Shown piece by piece: positions 13,625 to 19,536 of a stretch of DNA of 19,536 nucleotides; position 1 is the first letter of the stretch, and each line of letters opens with the position of its first letter. The position numbers and the translations under genes were made by a program. Location: the NCBI GenBank assembly GCA_018713375.1, contig DVOV01000012.1, forward strand, positions 1 through 19,536, in the 5' to 3' direction. The stretch is from Candidatus Scatomorpha stercorigallinarum (GTDB taxonomy: Bacteria; Bacillota_A; Clostridia; Oscillospirales; Oscillospiraceae). The notes below the pieces were generated by a model that searched no databases, was not told the origin of the DNA, and worked only from the letters and a program-made list of their open reading frames with translations.

Positions 13625-15186
13625 GGGCCGTCGGCGGCCTCACGCTGCCGCCCGGCGGCGACGAGCGGCGGCTCTACGCGCTGGCGGCGGCGAAGCTGGG
13701 CGTCCGCCCCGCGGCGATAGAGGAGCTCACGATCACGAGGAAAAGCCTCGACGCCCGGCGCAAAGGCGCCGTCCACTGGGTCTACTCCGTGTCCGTGAGG
13801 CTGCGCGGCGAGCCGGACGAGCCGCCGGAGGAGTACGCCATCCCCCGCCTTGAGCGCCGCGGCGCGCCGCCCGTGGTGGCGGGCTTCGGCCCGGCGGGGA
13901 TGTTCTGCGCCCTCGCCCTCGCCCGCGCGGGGCTGCGCCCCGTCGTCCTTGAGCGCGGGCTGGACGTGGACGCGCGCGCGGCCAAAGTGGCCGCCTTCCG
14001 CGCCGGCGGCGCGCTCGACCCCGAGTGCAACGTGCAGTTCGGCGAGGGCGGCGCGGGCACCTTCTCCGACGGCAAGCTGAACACGGGCACGCACGATAAG
14101 CGCATCGGTTTCGTACTGCGCGAATTCGCCGCCCACGGCGCTCCGGGCTCCGTGGTCTATGACGCCAAGCCCCACGTGGGCACGGACGTGCTCGCGCGCG
14201 TGGTGAAGAACATCCGGCAGGAGATCGTCTCCCTCGGCGGGGAGGTGCGCTTCGGCTCGCGCCTTGTGGGCCTTGAGCTGGACGAATTGGGCGCGGTGCG
14301 CGGCGCGCGCGTGCGCTCCGGCGGCACGGAATACGCCGAGAGCTGCTCCACGCTCGTCCTGGCCACGGGCCACAGCGCGCGGGACACGTTCTACATGCTG
14401 CACGCGCTGGGCGTGCCGATGGAGGCCAAGGCCTTCTCCATGGGCGCGCGCATCGAACACGCGCAGCGCGAGCTCGACCTCGCCCAATACGGCGCGCCGC
14501 GCGGCAAAACGCTGCCCGCGGCGGACTATTCGCTGAGCGCCCGCCTGGCGGACGGCCGCGGGGCTTACACCTTCTGCATGTGCCCGGGCGGGGAGGTCAT
14601 CGCCGCTGCCAGCGAGCGCGGGGGCGTGGTGACGAACGGCATGAGCTACTCGGGCCGGGCGATGCCCAACGCCAACAGCGCGCTGCTGGTCTCCGTGCGC
14701 CCGCAGGACTTCCCCTGTCCCGGCGCGCTGGGCGGCGTCGAGTGGCAGCGCGAAGTGGAGCGCCGGGCCTTTGAATACGCCGGCGGGGGCTACCGCGCGC
14801 CGGCCCAGCTGGCGGGCGACTTCCTCGCCGGCCGCGCGAGCGCGGGCCCGGGGCGCGTCCTGCCGAGCTACCGGCCGGGCGTATACTGGGGCGACCTGCG
14901 CCGGGTGCTGCCGGAGTGCGTCGCCGCCGGGCTGGCGGAGGCCCTGCCGCTGCTGGGCGGCAAGCTGAAGCTCTTCAACGACCCGGAGGCCGTGCTCACG
15001 GGCCCGGAGACGCGCTCATCGAGCCCCGTGCGCCTGCCGCGCGGCGAAACGCGCGAGAGCGCCCTGCGCGGCCTCTACCCCTGCGGCGAGGGCGCCGGCT
15101 GGGCCGGCGGCATCGTCAGCGCCGCCGTGGACGGCCTGCGCGTGGCGGAGTCGGTGATGGAAAGGAGCGGCCATGCCGGGATTTGA
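13621..15186 (+). CDS. COG2509-type FAD-dependent protein
   Basis: A 521-residue uncharacterised flavoprotein. An N-terminal ~80-residue domain (ITRKSLDARRKGAVHWVYSV, 38-57) precedes a Rossmann FAD site VVAGFGPAGMF (85-95) with Glu111. Further family blocks are NVQFGEGGAGTFSDGKLNT (137-155) and the late LYPCGEGAGWAGGIVSAA. This layout matches the uncharacterised NAD/FAD-dependent dehydrogenases of COG2509. The ATG at 13621 shares ATGA with the preceding stop; a longer reading from 13579 would overlap the previous gene by 46 bases. Its end overlaps the next gene by 14 bases. The tight packing with another flavoprotein suggests a shared redox role that the sequence does not reveal. Confidence 0.9.
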   Translation: MRAVGGLTLPPGGDERRLYALAAAKLGVRPAAIEELTITRKSLDARRKGAVHWVYSVSVRLRGEPDEPPEEYAIPRLERRGAPPVVAGFGPAGMFCALALARAGLRPVVLERGLDVDARAAKVAAFRAGGALDPECNVQFGEGGAGTFSDGKLNTGTHDKRIGFVLREFAAHGAPGSVVYDAKPHVGTDVLARVVKNIRQEIVSLGGEVRFGSRLVGLELDELGAVRGARVRSGGTEYAESCSTLVLATGHSARDTFYMLHALGVPMEAKAFSMGARIEHAQRELDLAQYGAPRGKTLPAADYSLSARLADGRGAYTFCMCPGGEVIAAASERGGVVTNGMSYSGRAMPNANSALLVSVRPQDFPCPGALGGVEWQREVERRAFEYAGGGYRAPAQLAGDFLAGRASAGPGRVLPSYRPGVYWGDLRRVLPECVAAGLAEALPLLGGKLKLFNDPEAVLTGPETRSSSPVRLPRGETRESALRGLYPCGEGAGWAGGIVSAAVDGLRVAESVMERSGHAGI

Positions 15187-15715
15187 GATAGACGCATACG
15201 ACCTGGGATGGATACTCGGCACGCCCGACGAGCCGGACGACCGCTGCCTGCACGGCCACGCCGTGGCCGTCATCGGCGGCGAGCGCCTTGAGTACGACTG
15301 CACAGTGAGCGCGACGGCGCTGATGCTGCTGAAGAGCCTGACAGAGGACCACATCGCCGGCGAGGGCGAGCAGATGCTGCCCTGCTGCGGCCATTTCCTC
15401 GTCGCGGACGAGGGCTGCGAGAACGTATACATAAGCGGCTGCGGTAACGGCGTGGACTGGACGGTGCGGCACGAAAACGGCGCGGTGCGGCTTATCACGC
15501 CCACGGGCCATGAAGTCGTATTGCCGCTCGCCGAATACAGCGCGGCAGTCTGCCGCTTTGCGGACAAGGTCGCGGCCTATTACGCCGCCTGCTCGCCGAA
15601 AACGGAGCCCACAGACGATTTCGACCGCCGCGGCTGGCTCGCCTTCCGCCGCGAGTGGTCCCGCCGCCGCCAGGCTGCGCCTGGAGGCAGTGGGCTGTGC
15701 CCTGCTCTACGGTGA
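15173..15715 (+). CDS. Conserved-looking protein of unknown function
   Basis: The 180-residue soluble protein has no signal peptide or membrane helix. It has a compact, cysteine-containing N-terminal half (CLHGHAVAVIGGERLEYDC; HIAGEGEQMLPCCGHF; YISGCGNGVDW) and a basic C-terminus (FDRRGWLAFRREWSRRR). I recall similar uncharacterised proteins in Clostridia but cannot name a domain. The Cys and His residues (CLHGH, PCCGH) could bind metal; this is inference. AAGGAG lies six bases before the ATG, inside the end of the flavoprotein gene, so the two are translationally coupled. The last ~14 residues (QAAPGGSGLCPALR) look less conserved in style. Confidence 0.85.
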   Translation: MPGFEIDAYDLGWILGTPDEPDDRCLHGHAVAVIGGERLEYDCTVSATALMLLKSLTEDHIAGEGEQMLPCCGHFLVADEGCENVYISGCGNGVDWTVRHENGAVRLITPTGHEVVLPLAEYSAAVCRFADKVAAYYAACSPKTEPTDDFDRRGWLAFRREWSRRRQAAPGGSGLCPALR

Positions 15716-15737
15716 GGTTTGCGGAAACCTATAGCAG

Positions 15738-15769
15738 AAAACCCGAGGAGCTCTCGCTCCTCGGGTTTT
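15738..15769. terminator. Bidirectional terminator of the flavoprotein operon
   Basis: A perfect 14-bp stem AAAACCCGAGGAGC (15738-15751) and its complement (15756-15769) with loop TCTC. The TTTT/AAAA ends lie in the stem itself, giving a usable U-tract on both strands. It lies 22 bases after the stop at 15715. Confidence 0.92.
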
Positions 15770-15822
15770 GTTCTGCGCGACGTGCGCTGTGCGTCGCGCA
15801 ACTACCGCCGGACGCGCTGTTC

Positions 15823-15968
15823 CTTGGCTCCCCTTTTAAGGGGAGCTGCCGGCGAAGCCGGCTGAGGGGTTGTGGGACTTTACGCATCTTACCGAAGGAG
15901 CGCATACCTATACCACCCCTCCGGCCGCGCTTGCGCGCGGCCACCTCCCCTTAAAAGGGGAGGCTTGG
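15823..15968. repeat. Palindromic ~146-bp repeat element
   Basis: Imperfect inverted arms face each other: CCTTGGCTCCCCTTTTAAGG at 15822-15841 continuing to 15872, and its counterpart 15912-15968 ending AAAAGGGGAGGCTTGG. Each arm contains two small hairpins, a CTCCCCTTTTAAGGGGAG palindrome and a GCCGGC/GCCGGC or GGCCGCGC/GCGCGGCC stem. The ~40-base centre (TGGGACTTTACGCATCTTAC...) is unpaired. There is no open frame. It resembles palindromic intergenic repeats that I recall from gut Clostridia; that memory cannot be checked here. Bases 15969-16071 between it and the methyltransferase promoter show nothing recognisable. Confidence 0.8.
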
Positions 15969-16048
15969 GGCTGCGGCGGGCGAGCAAACATTTGTGGCCT
16001 AAAAGCATGGCGGCTGCCGAAGTTTTGGGGCGCACTGAAAGATAGGGC

Positions 16049-16077
16049 TGGATTTTCCCTGCCGGTAGGTGTAATAT
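16049..16077 (+). promoter_or_regulatory. Possible promoter of the methyltransferase-dehydrogenase pair
   Basis: TGGATT (16049-16054), a 17-base spacer and TAATAT (16072-16077), 34 bases before the methyltransferase ATG. Both boxes are imperfect, but a terminator and repeat lie upstream, so a promoter is expected here. Confidence 0.45.
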
Positions 16078-16111
16078 ATGTGCGTTGACATTTTCCCGGG
16101 AGGACCGTCAG

Positions 16112-16858
16112 ATGGCGCTCTATGACAATGAAGGATTCTTCGGCAACTACGCGCAGATGGCCCGCTCGCGCGGCGGGCTGGAGGCCGCCGGTGAGTGGCC
16201 GCAGTTTTCCGCCCTGCTGCCGCAGGACATGTCGGGCCTGGACGTGCTCGACCTGGGCTGCGGCTACGGCTGGCACTGCCGCTATGCCGCCCAGCGCGGC
16301 GCGCGCTCCGTGCTGGGCATCGACCCCAGCGCGCGGATGCTCGCGCGGGCCGCGGAGCTGGGCGGCGAGGGCGTTGAATACCGCCTGTGCGGCGTGGAGG
16401 AGTTCGCCTGGCCGGCGGCGCGCTTCGACCTCGTCATCTCCAACCTGGCGCTGCACTATGTGGAGGACCTGGACGCCGTTTTCCGCGGCGTATACCGCGC
16501 GCTGCGCCCCGGCGGCGTGTTCGCGCTGAACATCGAGCACCCCAGCTTCACCGCCGGCGTGCACGAGGACTGGTACCGCGACGCGCAGGGGAACATCCTC
16601 CACTGGCCGCTGGACGGCTATTTCATCCCCGGCGCGCGCAGCACGCTGTTCGCCGGCTGCGAGGTGACGAAATACCACCACACGCTCGCGCAGATACTGG
16701 GCGGGCTGCTCGCCGCGGGCTTTGCCCTGGCGGCGGTGGACGAGGCGCGGCCCGGCGAAGAGCTGCTGCGGCAGTCGCCGGAGATGCGCGACGAGCTGCG
16801 GCGGCCGATGATGCTGCTGGTGCGCGCGGAAAAACGAAAGGACGGGCAGAAGGCATGA
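16112..16858 (+). CDS. Class I SAM-dependent methyltransferase
   Basis: The 248-residue cytoplasmic enzyme has motif I VLDLGCGYGWHCRYA (45-59), the acidic end of strand 2 at GIDPS (Asp71), FDLVISNLALHYVED (105-119) and LRPGGVFAL (131-139), which is the Methyltransf_11/UbiE-like pattern. The C-terminal region (YHHTLAQILGGLLAAGFAL) is typical of small-molecule methyltransferases of this group. The substrate is unknown. The ATG at 16112 has GGGAGG eight bases upstream; an in-frame TTG at 16085 is rejected. Its TGA overlaps the ATG of the dehydrogenase gene that follows. Confidence 0.9.
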   Translation: MALYDNEGFFGNYAQMARSRGGLEAAGEWPQFSALLPQDMSGLDVLDLGCGYGWHCRYAAQRGARSVLGIDPSARMLARAAELGGEGVEYRLCGVEEFAWPAARFDLVISNLALHYVEDLDAVFRGVYRALRPGGVFALNIEHPSFTAGVHEDWYRDAQGNILHWPLDGYFIPGARSTLFAGCEVTKYHHTLAQILGGLLAAGFALAAVDEARPGEELLRQSPEMRDELRRPMMLLVRAEKRKDGQKA

Positions 16859-17637
16859 AGATAGCCGTGATAACGGGCGCGTCCTCGGGCATGGGGCTCG
16901 AGTTCGCCAAAGCCATAGACCGCGAGGAGCAGCTGGACGAGCTCTGGCTGATCGCCCGCCGCGAGGAGCGGCTGCAGCAGCTCGCAAAGTCGCTGCGCAA
17001 CAAATGCCGCGTGCTGCCGCTCGACCTCTCGCAGCCGGAGAGCTTCGAGCGCTACGCCGCCGCGCTGAAGGAGGCGCAGCCCGTGGTGAGCACGCTCTGC
17101 AACGTGGCCGGTTTCGGCCGCTTCGCCCTCTTTGAGGAGACGGAGCTCTCCGCCAACCTGGGCATGGTGGACGTGAACGTGAAGGCCCTGACGGCCGTCA
17201 CGCAGCTCACGCTGCCCTATATGAAGCGCGGCTCGCGCGTAATCAACCTCGACTCCCTCTCCGCCTTCCAGCCGGTGCCCTACGAGTGCGTCTACGGCGC
17301 CACCAAGGCCTATGTGCTCTCCTTCTCCCGCGCGCTGAACGTGGAGCTGGAGCCGCGCGGCATCCGCGTGATGGCCGTCTCCCCCGGCTGGGTGCAGACG
17401 GAGTTTTTCGACCACGCCGTGAGCGACAACAGCGCCGTCACCTACTACGACAAGGTGTGGCAGCCGGAACAGGTGGTGGAGCGCGCCCTGCGGGACTATA
17501 AGAAGGGGCGCGACGTCTCCGTCCTTGGCGCGGGCGTGCGCCGCCAGGTCTTCCTTGTCAAGCACCTGCCGCATAAGCTGGTGATGAAGGTCTGGATGAA
17601 GCAGCAGGGCCACGCCAAGCGGCCGCCGGTCGATTAA
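16855..17637 (+). CDS. Short-chain dehydrogenase/reductase
   Basis: The 260-residue NAD(P)-dependent oxidoreductase shows TGASSGMG (7-14), the NAG-like CNVAGFG (82-88), Asn109 in DVNVKA, a serine in NLDSLSAF (131-138), the catalytic pair Tyr147 and Lys151 in YGATK, and SPGWVQTEF (176-184). After the core there is a basic tail (VFLVKHLPHKLVMKVWMKQQ) that may be amphipathic or membrane-associated. The usual NNAG is reduced to NVAG, which is tolerated in the family. The substrate is unknown; coupling to the methyltransferase by an ATGA overlap suggests consecutive steps on one small molecule, though this is inference. Confidence 0.9.
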   Translation: MKIAVITGASSGMGLEFAKAIDREEQLDELWLIARREERLQQLAKSLRNKCRVLPLDLSQPESFERYAAALKEAQPVVSTLCNVAGFGRFALFEETELSANLGMVDVNVKALTAVTQLTLPYMKRGSRVINLDSLSAFQPVPYECVYGATKAYVLSFSRALNVELEPRGIRVMAVSPGWVQTEFFDHAVSDNSAVTYYDKVWQPEQVVERALRDYKKGRDVSVLGAGVRRQVFLVKHLPHKLVMKVWMKQQGHAKRPPVD

Positions 17638-17683
17638 AAGGTATATTATTTTTGCGCGCTTGCGCGCGGAAAGCGAGGCATAT

Positions 17684-19536
17684 ATGAACATACTCTTTGA
17701 GCGATTCACCCTCCCCGATGAGCTGCGCGAGGTCATCTACAACAGCCCCAGCGTCATCATCCCCACCAGCAAGGAGGTGCTCTTTGAGCTCATCTTCGGC
17801 AACGAGCACACGGATAAGATAGAGGTCACCTACGACGTGCAGGGCCGCAGCATCAAGGAAGCGGAGGTCGTGCGCTGCAAAAACGGCGCCGCCGTCAACT
17901 TCCCGGAGGACTATATGCGCCGGCGCGACCCGGACTGCATGCGCATCGGCGACGACCTGCCCACCGACAAGCCCCGCTTTGAGGAGGTCTACGGCTACGA
18001 ATTTTCCGACCTGCGCCGTGTCACGCTCGACTGGCTGACGCGCCAGGAGCTGGTGCTGGTGCCCTTCAAGTCCGGCGGCTATGACTACGGCTACGACTCC
18101 GTGCTCATCTGCCCGCGCAACGCGGCCTTCTTCGCCTTTGCCATGAGCCAGCTGCAGGCCTTTGTGGACATCCGCCAGGTGCAGCACTTCACGCCGCGGG
18201 CGGTCGTCTATGTGGCCCCGCCCTTCCGCCACACGCGCTTCGGCGGCAAGCAGGTGGTCGTCCACTGCCGCAGCGAGGAGCTGCACGAGGTGTTCTCCTA
18301 CAACCTCTACCCCGGCCCCTCCGCCAAGAAGGGCATTTACAGCGTGCTGCTGGACATCGGCGAGCGCGAGGGCTGGGTGACGGCTCACGCCTCCGCCGCG
18401 CGCATCATCACGCCCTATGAGAACGAGATGGTGATGATGCACGAGGGCGCCTCCGGCGGCGGCAAGAGCGAGCTGCTGCAGGACGTGATGCGCGCTTCCG
18501 ACGGCCGCGTGCTGCTGGGCGTGGAGCTGAGCACGGGCGAGGAGCGCTACATCAGCATGAGCGACACCTGTACCATCGAGCCGGTGGCCGACGACATGGC
18601 CATGTGCCCGCCCTCCATCCAGCAGGGCAACGGCAAGCTCTGCATCACGGACGGCGAGGACGGCTGGTTCGTGCGCGTGGACGGCATCAAGGAATACGGC
18701 TGCGACCCGATGTATGAAAAGATCGCCATCCAGTCCAAAGAGCCGCTGATGTTCCTCAATCTGCAGGCCGTGCCGCGCGCCACCTGCCTGCCCTGGGAGC
18801 ACATCCCGGACTCCAACGGCCAGCCCTGCCCCAACCCGCGCATCATCGTCCCCCGGCGGATGATCAGCAACGTGGTCAACGAGCCGGTGGCCGTGGACGT
18901 GCGCTCCTTCGGCGTGCGTATGCCGCCGGCCACCGCCGAGCGGCCCACTTACGGCATCATGGGCCTGATGCACATCGTGCCCCCGGCCCTGGCCTGGCTG
19001 TGGCGCCTGGTGGCCCCGCGCGGCTTCAAGAACCCCAGCGTCACCGGCGGCACGCCGCTGGCCAGCGAGGGCGTGGGCTCCTACTGGCCCTTCGCCACCG
19101 GCAAGCGCGTCACGCAGGCCAACCTGCTGCTCGAGCAGATCATCTCCTGCCCGCGCACTCGCTATGTGCTCATCCCCAACCAGCACATCGGCAACTTCCG
19201 CGTGGGCTTCGCGGCGGAGTGGATCAGCCGCGAGTACCTGGCCCGCCGCGGCGGCGTGACGATGAAGATGGACCGCCTGACCCCCGCCCGCTGCCCGCTG
19301 CTGGGCTATGCGCTCAAGGACATGAAGGTGGACGGCCAGCACATCTCCGCCAAGTTCCTGCGCCCGGAGACCCAGGAGGCCCTGGGCGAAGAGGGCTACG
19401 ACAAGGGCGCGGAGATCCTCTACGGCTTCTTCGACAAGGTGCTCTCCGTCTACGACACGGAGGACCTGCACCCCGTCGGCCGGCAGATCCTCGAGTGCTT
19501 CAGGAACCACGGGAGCGTGGAGGATTATTGCAACAT
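17684..19536 (+). CDS. DUF4914-like P-loop protein, 3' end cut by the window
   Basis: The frame stays open for 617 codons to the window edge; the family is usually only slightly longer, so little is missing. The product is acidic and soluble. Its centre carries EGASGGGKSELLQ (254-266), a P-loop of the SGxGKS type used by PEP carboxykinase and HPr kinase folds. Before it lie a ~250-residue domain (FGGKQVVVHCRSEELHEVFSY) and after it blocks such as CTIEPVADDMAM, FLNLQAVP and a late GGTPLASEGVGSYWPFATG. This matches my memory of DUF4914, whose function is unknown; nucleotide binding is a motif-based inference. GAGG lies eight bases before the ATG. The gap to the dehydrogenase is 46 bases and contains a GCGCGC-TT-GCGCGC hairpin. 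Confidence 0.82.
   Translation, partial: MNILFERFTLPDELREVIYNSPSVIIPTSKEVLFELIFGNEHTDKIEVTYDVQGRSIKEAEVVRCKNGAAVNFPEDYMRRRDPDCMRIGDDLPTDKPRFEEVYGYEFSDLRRVTLDWLTRQELVLVPFKSGGYDYGYDSVLICPRNAAFFAFAMSQLQAFVDIRQVQHFTPRAVVYVAPPFRHTRFGGKQVVVHCRSEELHEVFSYNLYPGPSAKKGIYSVLLDIGEREGWVTAHASAARIITPYENEMVMMHEGASGGGKSELLQDVMRASDGRVLLGVELSTGEERYISMSDTCTIEPVADDMAMCPPSIQQGNGKLCITDGEDGWFVRVDGIKEYGCDPMYEKIAIQSKEPLMFLNLQAVPRATCLPWEHIPDSNGQPCPNPRIIVPRRMISNVVNEPVAVDVRSFGVRMPPATAERPTYGIMGLMHIVPPALAWLWRLVAPRGFKNPSVTGGTPLASEGVGSYWPFATGKRVTQANLLLEQIISCPRTRYVLIPNQHIGNFRVGFAAEWISREYLARRGGVTMKMDRLTPARCPLLGYALKDMKVDGQHISAKFLRPETQEALGEEGYDKGAEILYGFFDKVLSVYDTEDLHPVGRQILECFRNHGSVEDYCN

Noticed and set aside
17641..17683. Promoter TATATT and GCGCGC hairpin before the DUF4914-type gene
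   Set aside because: No -35 at a suitable distance and no T-run after the hairpin, so neither a promoter nor a terminator can be supported.
17558..19510. 650-codon open frame on the minus strand
   Set aside because: It is the mirror of the DUF4914-type gene, with His/Ala/Gly/Val-biased composition typical of antisense frames in GC-rich DNA and no ribosome site or recognisable domain.

Overview
The window is a dense, GC-rich bacterial chromosome segment (GC estimated by eye at well above 60%). Shine-Dalgarno sites of the AGGAGG type, sigma-A-like promoters, a YwaF-family membrane protein, a COG2509-type flavoprotein and a DUF4914-type protein point to a Clostridia-class Firmicute, possibly a gut Oscillospirales or Christensenellales relative. 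That placement is inference. Apart from two palindromic repeat elements the region looks like core chromosome. I see no phage, transposase, CRISPR array, rRNA or tRNA.

Left part (1-4990, + strand): the last 31 codons of an unidentified gene and a perfect-stem terminator are followed by a tight five-gene cluster. It encodes a lipoprotein binding protein, a FecCD permease and an ABC ATPase (iron-complex or corrinoid uptake type), then a precorrin-2 dehydrogenase and a fused uroporphyrinogen-III methyltransferase/synthase. The cluster links metal or tetrapyrrole import with the branch from hydroxymethylbilane to precorrin-2 and sirohydrochlorin.

Convergent gap (4991-5483): a roughly 479-bp element with ~99-bp near-identical inverted arms and further nested hairpins. 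Its left arm supplies the stop codon of the methyltransferase/synthase gene.

Minus-strand block (5484-6808): an 83-aa stand-alone protein resembling the extreme C-terminus of the FakA/DAK1_2 family, a divergent peptide deformylase, and a membrane-anchored protein of unknown function. The last has a perfect TTGACA-17-TATAAT promoter placed back to back with the prfB promoter.

Folate operon (6944-10516, + strand): prfB (RF2, no programmed frameshift), a small secreted peptide gene, folE, folP and a folB-folK fusion, closed by a bidirectional terminator. Together folE, folP and folBK cover GTP to dihydropteroate except for the dephosphorylation step.

Second minus-strand block (10758-12253): a YwaF/TMEM164-like membrane protein and a Pro/Thr-rich anchored protein, probably one transcript. 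A divergent promoter pair at 12285-12363 separates it from a + strand operon (12413-15715) of two FAD proteins (HI0933/BaiN type and COG2509 type) and a conserved-looking protein of unknown function, ending at a perfect 14-bp terminator.

Right end: a ~146-bp palindromic repeat (15823-15968), a class I SAM methyltransferase overlapping a short-chain dehydrogenase, and a DUF4914-type P-loop protein that runs off the window end. I found no clear new multi-gene system. The most noteworthy items are the two palindromic elements, the lone FakA-like mini-protein beside the divergent deformylase, and the P-loop protein at the right edge.
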